From the NCBI GenBank assembly GCA_964504445.1, contig CAZDEO010000006.1:40566-104565 (forward strand): a stretch of 64,000 nt of DNA. The letters are read 5' to 3'. Below are positions 20,152 through 27,666 of this stretch, piece by piece. Position 1 is the first letter of the stretch; each line of letters starts with the position of its first letter. Source of the DNA: JACSRF01 sp964504445. GTDB lineage: Bacteria > Chloroflexota > Anaerolineae > Promineifilales > Promineifilaceae. Under the pieces are notes generated by a model. The model was not told the origin of the DNA, searched no databases, and saw only the letters and a list, made by a program, of their open reading frames with translations. Both the position numbers and the translations under genes were made by a program.

Positions 20152-21615
20152 TTACCGGTCACCTTGCCCCGGTTGCTGGTTGTGCCATGCCGTTGCCTGC
20201 TCATAGGCATAGGCCGCATTTAAAATCGTTGCTTCTTGCAATGTGTTTCCAATAAGTTGTAGGCCAATGGGCAGACCTTTGCTATCAAAGCCGCAGGGCA
20301 CGCTCAGGCCGCAACTGGCACTGAGGTTAACGGAGAGGGTGAAGATGTCGGCCAGGTACATGCTCAGGGGGTCAGTGGCGCGGTCGCCAATTTTGAAGGC
20401 GGTGGTGGGGCTGGTGGGGCAGGCAATGACGTCTACCGTCTTAAAGGCGTTGAGGAAGTCTTGCTGGATGAGGGTGCGCACTTTCAGGGCACGGCCGTAA
20501 TACGCATCATAATACCCGGCGCTGAGGGCATAGGTGCCCAGCATAATGCGCCGCTTTACCTCCGGGCCAAAGAGGGCGCGGGTTTTTTTGACGGTGTCAA
20601 TCACGTCACTGCCGGGCTGGCGCGGGCCGTAGCGCACGCCATCGTAGCGGCCCAGGTTGGCGCTGGCCTCGGCGGGGGCAATGAGGTAGTAGACGGGCAG
20701 GGCGTAGCGGGTGTGCGGCAGGCTGATGGGGTGGATTTCGGCGCCCAGTTCTTCGAGTTTGGCGATGGCATTGCGCACGGCCGTTTCCACCTCCGGCTCA
20801 ATCCCCTCAATAAAATACTCGGCGGGCACGCCCACCTTCAGCCCTTTGACGTCGCCCGTCAGCGCCGCTTCATAGTCGGGCACGGGCACGTCCAGTGAGG
20901 TGCTGTCGCGGCGGTCATGCCCGGCAATGGCCCGGAGCAGAACGGCCGTATCCTGCACGGTGCGCCCAAAGGGGCCTACCTGGTCCAGCGACGAGGCGAA
21001 GGCCACCACTCCCCAGCGCGAGATACGGCCGTAAGTGGGCCTTAGCCCCACCACGCCGCAAAATGAGGCGGGCTGGCGCACGCTGCCGCCGGTATCCGTG
21101 CCCAAAGCGCCGCAAGCCATGTGGGCGGCTACCGCCGCCGCGCTGCCGCCGCTGCTGCCTCCGGGCACACGCGTTAAGTCCCAGGGGTTGCGCGTGGTGA
21201 CGAAAGCTGAATTTTCTGTTGAAGACCCCATGGCAAATTCGTCGGTGTTGGTTTTACCCAGAATGACGGCCCCCGCTTCTCGCAATTTTTGCACCACGAA
21301 GGCGTCATAGGGCGGAATGAAGCCTTCTAAAATTTTACTGCCCGCCGTTGTGGGCGCGCCCGCCACGCAAATAATGTCCTTCACGGCGATGGGCACGCCC
21401 AGCAGCGGGCCGTCTTCGCCATGGGCGCGCCGTCGGTCGGCGGCCGCAGCCTGTTCCAGCGCCAGCTCGTCAGTAAGGGTCAGGTAGCTTTGGATCTCAT
21501 TATCCTGGGCAACTATGCGATCCAGCATGGCCTGGGTAACGGCCGTGCTGCTGGTTTCGCCCTGGCGCATCGCATCGCGCAGTTGGGTTAAGGTGTAATC
21601 AGCGAATTTCATCAT
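20152..21615 (-). CDS. gatA: Asp-tRNA(Asn)/Glu-tRNA(Gln) amidotransferase subunit A
   Basis: 487 residues, normal for GatA. The amidase-signature triad is complete: Lys79 in GVPIAVKD, cis-Ser154 in GGSSGGSAAAVA and nucleophile Ser178 in GTDTGGSVRQPAS. These residue numbers match those known for the well-studied bacterial GatA enzymes. The subunit hydrolyses glutamine and channels ammonia to GatB. It begins 70 bases after gatC and either of two ATG codons could serve. The ACGGCCGT octamer occurs several times in the gene without disturbing it. Confidence 0.98.
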   Translation of the reverse strand: MMKFADYTLTQLRDAMRQGETSSTAVTQAMLDRIVAQDNEIQSYLTLTDELALEQAAAADRRRAHGEDGPLLGVPIAVKDIICVAGAPTTAGSKILEGFIPPYDAFVVQKLREAGAVILGKTNTDEFAMGSSTENSAFVTTRNPWDLTRVPGGSSGGSAAAVAAHMACGALGTDTGGSVRQPASFCGVVGLRPTYGRISRWGVVAFASSLDQVGPFGRTVQDTAVLLRAIAGHDRRDSTSLDVPVPDYEAALTGDVKGLKVGVPAEYFIEGIEPEVETAVRNAIAKLEELGAEIHPISLPHTRYALPVYYLIAPAEASANLGRYDGVRYGPRQPGSDVIDTVKKTRALFGPEVKRRIMLGTYALSAGYYDAYYGRALKVRTLIQQDFLNAFKTVDVIACPTSPTTAFKIGDRATDPLSMYLADIFTLSVNLSASCGLSVPCGFDSKGLPIGLQLIGNTLQEATILNAAYAYEQATAWHNQQPGQGDR

Positions 21616-21685
21616 TGATAGTCAAGGGGTCGGATAGTCACGTAGTCGGACGATGAGACAGTTGGACTTCCTGACTGTCTGGCAT

Positions 21686-21976
21686 CTATTCATCCAGCAC
21701 AGGTTGGATGAGAAACTGGTTATCCTGCTGCTGAGGAGCATTGTACAGGGTGTCTTCAATGGGTAATGACGACTCAACCACGTCTTCGCGCAAAATATTT
21801 TGTTGGGCAACGGCGTGGGCGGTGGGGGGGATGGCGTCCAGGTCTAGTTCGTTGAGGCGGGCGGCGTAGTCCAAAACGGCCGTTAGTTGCTCCCGGTACA
21901 TTTCTTTCTCGGCGGACGTCAACGCCAGCCGTGCCAGATGGGCAATATGGTCTACATCTTTTTGTGTTAGGGCCAT
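21686..21976 (-). CDS. gatC: Asp-tRNA(Asn)/Glu-tRNA(Gln) amidotransferase subunit C
   Basis: 96 residues, the typical length. The opening LTQKDVDHIAHLARLALTSAEKE is the GatC signature helix; the middle carries the LNELDLDAIPPTAH turn with conserved Pro residues, and the end holds the EDVVESSLPIEDTLYNAPQQ belt that wraps around GatA and GatB. There is no Shine-Dalgarno sequence before the ATG; instead TATAAT ends exactly 6 bases upstream, so the transcript may start at the A of ATG (leaderless). It heads the run gatC, gatA, small protein, nucleotidyltransferase, aminotransferase, gatB. Confidence 0.95.
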   Translation of the reverse strand: MALTQKDVDHIAHLARLALTSAEKEMYREQLTAVLDYAARLNELDLDAIPPTAHAVAQQNILREDVVESSLPIEDTLYNAPQQQDNQFLIQPVLDE

Positions 21977-21982
21977 GGAGGA

Positions 21983-22011
21983 ATTATAGCTCGTCCCCAG
22001 GGGCGTAACAA
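21983..22011 (-). promoter_or_regulatory. Putative leaderless gatC promoter
   Basis: On the minus strand TTGTTA (22006-22011) and a perfect TATAAT (21983-21988) are separated by 17 bases. Counting 7 bases from the -10 puts the first transcribed base on the A of the gatC ATG at 21976. The 6 bases between are TCCTCC, the opposite of a ribosome site, which agrees with a leaderless message. The -35 box overlaps the T-run of the upstream terminator. Confidence 0.65.
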
Positions 22012-22042
22012 AAAAACAGCGCCCAGAATGTTCTGAGCGCTG
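22010..22042 (-). terminator. Rho-independent terminator upstream of gatC
   Basis: Reading the minus strand, a 12-bp stem CAGCGCTCAGAA/TTCTGGGCGCTG (one G-U pair, 2-base loop as written) at 22017-22042 is followed directly by seven T. It lies upstream of the gatC promoter, so it ends an RNA made from the 22.2 kb region rather than the gat transcript itself. Confidence 0.85.
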
Positions 22043-22170
22043 AACCTACATTATGGTATGTGAATCTGTTTCCTCAATAAGCACCTCCTTGAGCGCTTAT
22101 CTCCGTTAGACAGTTCCTTCAATAAGCACCTCCTTGCTTCTGGTGAAGCCTCACTAAAGGGCTTATAAGC
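22010..22170 (-). ncRNA. Candidate small RNA with two Shine-Dalgarno-like loops
   Basis: About 160 nt between a predicted start near 22170 and the terminator at 22010-22042. It contains two exact 18-nt copies of CAAGGAGGTGCTTATTGA (22074-22091 and 22119-22136, 45 nt apart). Each copy's GCUUAU can pair with an AUAAGC upstream; the second forms an 8-bp stem AUAAGCGC/GUGCUUAU with loop UCAAGGAG, and the first encloses an inner hairpin GCUUC-ACCA-GAAGC. AAGGAGGUG is fully complementary to the CACCUCCUU end of 16S rRNA. It could be a protein-binding sponge, an SD mimic, or a very short message (a TTG-initiated 23-codon frame follows the first SD). I know of no described RNA family that matches. 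Confidence 0.6.
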
Positions 22171-22176
22171 ATAGAC

Positions 22177-22205
22177 AGCATACACGTTTTCTGGGCGGGG
22201 CACAA
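22177..22205 (-). promoter_or_regulatory. Putative promoter of the small RNA
   Basis: Minus strand TTGTGC (22200-22205), 17-base spacer, TATGCT (22177-22182). The predicted start is near 22170, which places both tandem hairpins and the terminator in the product. Confidence 0.6.
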
Positions 22206-22291
22206 GCCCCAGTTATGAATATTTAAGGATTCGAGATGATTCTTTTGTCCTGTTGCGCTGGATGGGGGTGTTGCGCAGGAGGGGAGTGGGG

Positions 22292-22864
22292 TTAATCGGC
22301 TACGGCCGTTTGCACCTCTTCGCCCTCGCCATTCTCCCCATAAAATTTGGCGTGGAACGCCTCTTCAGTCCAGAAGTTTTCCGCGGAGGTTAGTTTGTCA
22401 ATGTACAGCACGCCGTTGAGATGGTCAATTTCATGCTGGAAAATACGTGCGTCCCAGTCATGGACGCGGTAGCGTACCTTTTTGCCATACCGATCTTGGG
22501 CTTTTACGCGTACCGAGGTGTATCGCTCGACTTCGCCCAAATAGCCAGGGATGGAGAGGCAGCCTTCAATGCCGTCCACCGTTTCTTTGGAAGTCCAAAT
22601 GATTTCTGGGTTTACCAGCACGTACAGATCGCGCGTCCCGTCAATTTCGTTGCCGTCATCATCTACCTCCGCCAGGGTTTCAATGACGGTGAGGCTGATG
22701 GGCTTACCAATTTGGGGCGCAGCCAGACCAACCCCGGGCGCGACGCGCATGGTTTCAATCATGTCATCAATGAGTTGCTGCAATTCGTCGTCAAATTTGG
22801 TGACGGGGTGGGTTTTCTGCCGCAAAATGGCGTTGGGTAGGGTTACAATATCTAAAGTAGCCAT
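22292..22864 (-). CDS. def: Peptide deformylase
   Basis: 190 residues. All three deformylase motifs are present: GVGLAAPQIG (44-53), EGCLS (100-104, metal Cys102) and HEIDH (144-148, the two His ligands and the catalytic Glu). The enzyme removes the N-terminal formyl group from nascent proteins using Fe2+ or a similar metal. The insert at residues 65-80 (AEVDDDGNEIDGTRD) is slightly longer than in many homologues. It starts 16 bases after the stop of the cNMP/bPH2 gene, so the two are probably co-transcribed. Confidence 0.97.
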   Translation of the reverse strand: MATLDIVTLPNAILRQKTHPVTKFDDELQQLIDDMIETMRVAPGVGLAAPQIGKPISLTVIETLAEVDDDGNEIDGTRDLYVLVNPEIIWTSKETVDGIEGCLSIPGYLGEVERYTSVRVKAQDRYGKKVRYRVHDWDARIFQHEIDHLNGVLYIDKLTSAENFWTEEAFHAKFYGENGEGEEVQTAVAD

Positions 22865-22880
22865 AAGTTTATTGGTACCA

Positions 22881-24614
22881 TTAGGGGGGTGGGGTGCGTT
22901 GTGGAATGCGCCCCTGCTCTAAAGCTTGCTTGTACACATCCAGCAAAACGGCATATTCTTTGCGCCGCTGTGCGCCCTCTTTAACGCGCTGTTGCTGTTG
23001 AAATTCATCTAACCGCTTAAAAATGTCGCTCTGTATCTGGCTGGGGTTGGGTACGTCTTCAAAGGTGATGTCGGAATCCACACCAGCCGTTTCCACAGAG
23101 ACCGTACCAAAATTGAATAAGGTTTGCAATAAACCGGGCCGGTTGGCGCTGACGTTCTGAATATTGCTTAAGGAAGCTTGTTTGCGGCTTTCGCCAAAGC
23201 CAAAGGGGCGGCGGTCAATGTCAATGACCAGGCGATCTGTTAATTGAAAGGTGTCGTTGCGCCAATCTTCTACTTGCCAGATGAGCCAGCCCAGGTTGCC
23301 GGTGAAAAAGATGAGAGCCAGGAGCCAGAATTGGCTGAAAGGAACCTGGAAGGTGCGGGTGATGAGCAAGATGAGTAACAGGGTGATGACCAGCATGGCG
23401 GCTGGCCAGGCAATGATGCGCAGCAGCACAAAGAAGTGCTTGCGATAGGTGATGGTTTTGCCGTCGGTGACACGCCATTTGTAGGCGGTGCGGAATTTGG
23501 CCCAGAAGGACGGCCGTTCTGGTTCGGGAGCTTCTTCATCTTCTTCTTCCTGGATGGCTTGTAACGGTCGTTGCAGTTGAAAATGCCCTTCCACAGATTC
23601 ACGCATGGTGGCCTGTTCGCGGCCGGCCCCCAGCATTTTTACCCGTTCACTTAGGCGGTTTAGCGTATCCCGGACGGCTGATGGGTCATCAATGTAGTCG
23701 AAATAAACCACTCCTGTTTGGGCCGCGGTGGTGATGCGTGCCGTGCCAATGTTAAACAGGTTTGCTACAAGGGTCGGCTTGACAATTTCGACACTTTGTA
23801 CCTTGTCGATAGCTACTTTAACCACGTTGGTGCGGAAGCGGCGCAGGTTGAATTCGCGGTGTACCAGATGCTTGTTGGTGATTACAAAATAATCGTTGTG
23901 CCAGTCGATGTAGTTGAAACCGAGCCACAACAGCAGAAATAAAATGATGAGAGATGGCAGTCCTAGGGCCGCCAGGTTACCCAGGCCGCTGGTTGGGGTT
24001 AGGGGCATTAATACGGCCGTACCCGCCAGGGCAACAAACAGTAAAATCGCTGGCGGCAGCAGGCGCAGCAGCAGGAAGTAACGACTGCGCCGGGCATGAT
24101 ACTCCACCAATTCTTCCGGCAACAGGCTGATAGCCGCACTTTGCCGGTCAGTTTTGGCCCGCCATTTTTGCGCTTCCGCCCAGGCTTCTTCTGTCAGGCC
24201 AGCCAGAAGATTGTCACTCTGGTCATAGGTTGGCTCCAGATTGTTTAGCACCTGGGGGTTCTCACCCAAAAACTGCAAGAAGTCGCTGCCGCGGATGATG
24301 AAGATACGGCCGTTTTCTTTGCCGAACACTGTTGCCGGATGCGCCTCAGGGGCAAAAAGCCATGCCTCTCCAAAATAATCCCCCGGCAGATAGGAACGCG
24401 ACTCACGGACAATGCCCCGCTCATCTACCCTTTGGGCATACAAACGGCCACTGCGCAAAATATACAGCGCGTCGGCCACGTCTCGCTGGTAAGCCAGGAC
24501 GGCATTGTCCTCAAAAGCATATTCCTGAACAATCCGTGCCAGGTCTTCTACTTCCTCATAGGTTAAGGCGGCAAATATGGGGAGTTGGGCTAAAAAATCC
24601 AGTTTATCGGTCAC
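22881..24614 (-). CDS. Cyclic-nucleotide-binding / double bPH2 membrane protein
   Basis: 577 residues from a GTG start at 24614. Residues about 10-125 look like a cNMP-binding beta-roll (LPGDYFGEAWLF is the phosphate-binding cassette region). Two membrane helices (about 180-240) precede a bacterial PH-like domain (bPH2/YdbT type, about 245-325: DYFVITNKHLVHREFNLRR...VEIVKPTLVANLFNIGTARI). An acidic linker, a second pair of membrane helices (about 395-450) and a second bPH2 copy (about 455-535: RLVIDIDRRPFGFGESRKQASLSNIQN) follow. Double bPH2 membrane proteins are known, but a cNMP sensor in front is unusual. It could tie membrane organisation to cAMP or c-di-GMP-type signals. Whether the cassette still binds a nucleotide cannot be told, as the phosphate-contacting Arg is not obvious. 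Confidence 0.82.
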   Translation of the reverse strand: MTDKLDFLAQLPIFAALTYEEVEDLARIVQEYAFEDNAVLAYQRDVADALYILRSGRLYAQRVDERGIVRESRSYLPGDYFGEAWLFAPEAHPATVFGKENGRIFIIRGSDFLQFLGENPQVLNNLEPTYDQSDNLLAGLTEEAWAEAQKWRAKTDRQSAAISLLPEELVEYHARRSRYFLLLRLLPPAILLFVALAGTAVLMPLTPTSGLGNLAALGLPSLIILFLLLWLGFNYIDWHNDYFVITNKHLVHREFNLRRFRTNVVKVAIDKVQSVEIVKPTLVANLFNIGTARITTAAQTGVVYFDYIDDPSAVRDTLNRLSERVKMLGAGREQATMRESVEGHFQLQRPLQAIQEEEDEEAPEPERPSFWAKFRTAYKWRVTDGKTITYRKHFFVLLRIIAWPAAMLVITLLLILLITRTFQVPFSQFWLLALIFFTGNLGWLIWQVEDWRNDTFQLTDRLVIDIDRRPFGFGESRKQASLSNIQNVSANRPGLLQTLFNFGTVSVETAGVDSDITFEDVPNPSQIQSDIFKRLDEFQQQQRVKEGAQRRKEYAVLLDVYKQALEQGRIPQRTPPP

Positions 24615-24758
24615 AACACAACCTTGCTTCTTTACTCAGGGCGTATTTTAACATAACCCCAAAAAGTTGTATAGCGGGGCGGCATGCAGCGCTTGCCGCC
24701 CCCTGGGGCCTGTTGTATCATCGCCCCCGGAACCCTTGCAAGGAAAGCTGGGAGAAAA

Positions 24759-25955
24759 ATGACAATTTTTAGCTTGTTTAACCTCATTTCCCTTCTCTAT
24801 ATTTTGCGCAGCGTGCAATTGACGGCCGTCATCTGGCGCGAATGGCAAACTCTCCGGCAACCTCCCCTCACCCCCCGACAAAAACACCTGGCCGAACAAG
24901 CCTCTTTTTTCATCGCCGTGCCCGTGGGCGTTCTGCTGCATGAATTGGGCCATGCCCTGGCCGTGTGGGGCTTTGGCGGCCAGGTTGTACAGTTTGGCTA
25001 CCGGGCTTTTTGGGGCTATGTGGTTCCTCGGGGCAATTTTACCTTCACGGAAGATTGGTTTATTAGCCTGGCGGGTACGTTGGCTTCTCTGCTATTTGGC
25101 CTGGGCGTTTGGCTCAGCTTTCGCCACTCACCTAAGCCAATATTACGCTATTTTGGCCTGCGCGCTTTGCGTTTCCAAACCTTTTTCTCCCTCATTTACT
25201 ACCCGGTGTTTACGCTTCTTGGCTTTGAAGGAGATTGGAAAACGATTTATGATTTTGGGGCAACGCCGGTGTGGAGTGGGGTAACGGCCGTTGCCCATCT
25301 GGCCTTACTCATCCTCTTTTGGCAGGGCGATCGGCGCGGCTGGTTTGAGATGCCCGCTTTTGCCGACGACGCGGCAGCGCAAACAGCCACCCAGTTGGCC
25401 AGCACCGCCAGCAGCTACGATCCGCAAACCCAACTGCGCTACATTGAGAGCCTGCGCCGAGGCGGCGCCATCAATCAGGCCCAAACCGCCTTACGCCGTC
25501 TCATCGCCCAACATCCCGACAACGGCCTGGCCTACCTGGAAATGGCCGCGCTACAGAGCCAGGGCAAGCGGCAAATCCCCGCGGCCGCTTTGGAAAATGC
25601 GCGCAAAGCCCTTGGTTTGGGTCTGCCCAATCATGGCGCCGCCTTCGCGCACCAGCTACTGGGCCGCTACAGCCTGGAAGTGGGGCGGCTTGACGACGCC
25701 AACAATCATCTCAGTCAGGGGATTGCCCTGCTTAACGGCCATGATGAATCTGCTGCCGCCAATGAGGCGCACCTGCTGCACCTGCGCAGCCGCGTCTATC
25801 GCCAGCAGGGCAAAGATTCTCTGGCTGTGCAAGATATGGAGCGCGCAGCAGCGGCAGCGCAGCGCACAGGCCACGAGGAGCTTGTGGCTTTTTACCAGGA
25901 TGAGCTGGCAACTTTAACGCAGCAGGTTAGGGGAGAACGGCCGTATTCCCCTTAA
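24759..25955 (+). CDS. Membrane metalloprotease-like protein (HELGH) with TPR domain
   Basis: 398 residues from ATG 24759, which has GGGAG just upstream; the frame is open 25 codons earlier but those lack a ribosome site. Residues 50-70 contain HELGH (61-65) within a hydrophobic helix, the zinc motif of M50-like intramembrane or membrane-associated proteases. Further hydrophobic segments (about 90-120, 145-165, 185-205) follow, with SLAGTLASLLFG as the likely second conserved helix. From about 240 to 390 the protein is made of TPR-like helix pairs (QTALRRLIAQHPDNGLAYLEMAALQ). The TPR part should lie in the cytoplasm and recruit substrate or partner. Divergent from the cNMP/bPH2 gene. Substrate unknown; the third zinc ligand is not evident. 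Confidence 0.72.
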   Translation: MTIFSLFNLISLLYILRSVQLTAVIWREWQTLRQPPLTPRQKHLAEQASFFIAVPVGVLLHELGHALAVWGFGGQVVQFGYRAFWGYVVPRGNFTFTEDWFISLAGTLASLLFGLGVWLSFRHSPKPILRYFGLRALRFQTFFSLIYYPVFTLLGFEGDWKTIYDFGATPVWSGVTAVAHLALLILFWQGDRRGWFEMPAFADDAAAQTATQLASTASSYDPQTQLRYIESLRRGGAINQAQTALRRLIAQHPDNGLAYLEMAALQSQGKRQIPAAALENARKALGLGLPNHGAAFAHQLLGRYSLEVGRLDDANNHLSQGIALLNGHDESAAANEAHLLHLRSRVYRQQGKDSLAVQDMERAAAAAQRTGHEELVAFYQDELATLTQQVRGERPYSP

Positions 25956-26306
25956 CTGGCGGCCAGGACCATCTGAGGCTTGGCAAGAGTTGACCAATCC
26001 TCCAAGATTGACCAATTTTAGCAACCGCCAGCTTGTTTGTTTATACGCACCCATTCCAAAACCACGGCACCCAAAATGGCTGACAACTGTCATGCCAAAT
26101 TGAGTACTAATGACATATGCGCCTGGCCCGCAAACTCGTTATTCTCAAGCTGCTGTAAATTGTTTGCGCGGATACTTAACATAACAAATAACAATAAGGT
26201 GGTGATGCCCGAAATTCGGACGAGAGAAATCTGCTTGCTGTTTTGCGCAACCTTGTTTTTTGTTCAGGCATTCTGAACAACAATTTGTTCTGAGGAGAGA
26301 AATTCA
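25956..26306. other. Intergenic region upstream of the ABC importer
   Basis: 351 bp. It holds two direct copies of TTGACCAAT (about 25988-26018) enclosed by a CTGGCGG/CCGCCAG pair (about 25956 and 26025), and a perfect 8-bp inverted repeat TTGTTCAG-GCATT-CTGAACAA at 26260-26280, just before the ribosome site of the lipoprotein gene. No purine riboswitch core was found. No clear -35/-10 pair could be chosen. Confidence 0.5.
26260..26280 (+). promoter_or_regulatory. Inverted repeat before the lipoprotein gene
   Basis: Perfect 8-bp arms TTGTTCAG and CTGAACAA with a 5-base spacer. It lies about 15 bases before the AGGAGAG ribosome site, a position suited to a repressor operator or a translation-controlling hairpin. 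There is no T-run, so it is not a terminator in the gene's direction. Confidence 0.5.
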
Positions 26307-27563
26307 ATGAAACAGAAACGCCTTTGGTTAATATTTGTGCTTGTTATCGTTATCGCCTTGCTGGCTGCCTGCGGCGGCGGCAACGGCGAAGAAGCCGCTG
26401 ATTCTGGTGCCGAAGTGAACTGCCGCGCCAGCACGGATACAGAGCAAGTTGGCAATTACCAGGTCCCGGCTCCCATTGAAGGCTGCTATAATGTGGCCTT
26501 TGTCTACGTGGGTCCTCACGATGATGGCGGTTGGACCCAGGCCCACGACGTGGGTCGCATCTACGTCGAAGAAAATATGGAGGGAGTACACACCGCCTAC
26601 GTGGAAAATGTAGCCGAAGGGGCCGACTCTGAGCAGGTGACCCGTTCCCTGGCCCGTAAAGGTTTTGACGTCATCTTCACCACATCCTTTGGGTTTATGG
26701 ATGCCTCCGAAACTGTAGCGGAAGAATTCCCCGAAGTTGACATCATTCACATCAGCGGGTTCAAATCCAATGGCGACAATTTTGGGAACCTGATGGGCGC
26801 CATGGAGAACATCAAGTACCTGGCTGGCATGTTAGCTGGTTCGCGGGCCAAGGTGGATGGTAACCTCAGATTAGGCTACATTGCCACGTTCCCCATTCCA
26901 GAAGAATTGCGGTTGGGCAATGCGTTTGGTTTGGGTGTGCAGAAGACTTGCCCGGAGTGTACCATTGACGTGCGCTGGATTTACACCTGGCACGACCCCG
27001 TGCTGGAAAAAGATGCTGCGTCTTCCCTCTTTGACAGCGGCGTGCAAGTTGTTATGACTGGCGCCGATACGCCGGCGCCAGCTGAGGCAGCCCCTCCTGG
27101 AAAGTGGGGCATCACCTATGATTACGTGGGCAACTGCACCATTGATGCCTGCCTCACCTCCATGTACTGGAATTGGGGACCTGTCTATGCCGATATTGTT
27201 GAGCGCTCCCGTAACGGGGAGTATGTAGGCAGCTCCGAGTATTTCGATGCGGATACGGGGGCTTTGGGCCTGTATGGCTTCATGGAAGGAGAAACGTTGC
27301 AGCCCGGTGTTGTTGACTTGCCGGCTGAAGATTTGCAGCTCATTCGGGACACGCTGGCGCAGATGTTGGCTGGTGAATTTACCCGTTTTGATGTCTTCAA
27401 AGGCCCGATTTATGACAACCAGGGTAACCTGGTGTTGGCAGAGGGCGTTAGCCTAAAGCAGGAAGACCTGGATGGCTTTGCGCAGTTTGGCGCGCCTTGT
27501 GAAACTTGCATGTACTGGTGGAACGAGAATATTACGGCTGAACTGCCAGACCTGGAAGAGTAA
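26307..27563 (+). CDS. BMP-family nucleoside-type ABC substrate-binding lipoprotein
   Basis: 418 residues. A lipoprotein signal ends in LLAAC (lipidated Cys22) and is followed by a Gly/Glu-rich linker. The mature part is the Bmp/PnrA fold: NVAFVYVGPHDDGGWTQAHDVG is the N-terminal ligand loop, and TTSFGFMDASETVAEEFPEVDIIHISGF is the conserved TTSFGYMD region. Such proteins bind nucleosides or related purines and hand them to an ABC importer. The next three genes encode that importer. The gene lacks any ACGGCCGT. AGGAGAG precedes the ATG. Confidence 0.93.
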   Translation: MKQKRLWLIFVLVIVIALLAACGGGNGEEAADSGAEVNCRASTDTEQVGNYQVPAPIEGCYNVAFVYVGPHDDGGWTQAHDVGRIYVEENMEGVHTAYVENVAEGADSEQVTRSLARKGFDVIFTTSFGFMDASETVAEEFPEVDIIHISGFKSNGDNFGNLMGAMENIKYLAGMLAGSRAKVDGNLRLGYIATFPIPEELRLGNAFGLGVQKTCPECTIDVRWIYTWHDPVLEKDAASSLFDSGVQVVMTGADTPAPAEAAPPGKWGITYDYVGNCTIDACLTSMYWNWGPVYADIVERSRNGEYVGSSEYFDADTGALGLYGFMEGETLQPGVVDLPAEDLQLIRDTLAQMLAGEFTRFDVFKGPIYDNQGNLVLAEGVSLKQEDLDGFAQFGAPCETCMYWWNENITAELPDLEE

Positions 27564-27590
27564 GGGGTTTGAGATAGATAGCTATTAGGA

Positions 27591-27645
27591 AATCGGTGAT
27601 GGGAAGCTGGCGGCCTGGCTGGCTGCTGGTGCCCCATCACCGATT
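27591..27645 (+). promoter_or_regulatory. Long intercistronic hairpin in the ABC operon
   Basis: A perfect 13-bp stem, AATCGGTGATGGG (27591-27603) and CCCATCACCGATT (27633-27645), with a 29-base GCTGG-rich loop lies between the binding-protein and ATPase genes. There is no T-run. In many importers such a hairpin stabilises the upstream message so that the binding protein is made in excess; that role is inferred here. Confidence 0.6.
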
Positions 27646-27666
27646 ACTATTTTGAGGATTCCTGCA

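Noticed and set aside
22044..22165. gatC leader attenuator or T-box in place of a separate small RNA
   Set aside because: gatC has its own promoter after the terminator, and no T-box or known riboswitch core is visible; kept as a small RNA candidate.
26037..26276. 79-codon plus-strand open frame before the importer
   Set aside because: No ribosome site and low-complexity content; it overlaps the regulatory repeats.
25956..26306. Purine riboswitch before the nucleoside-type importer
   Set aside because: No conserved purine-aptamer core; only direct and inverted repeats are seen.
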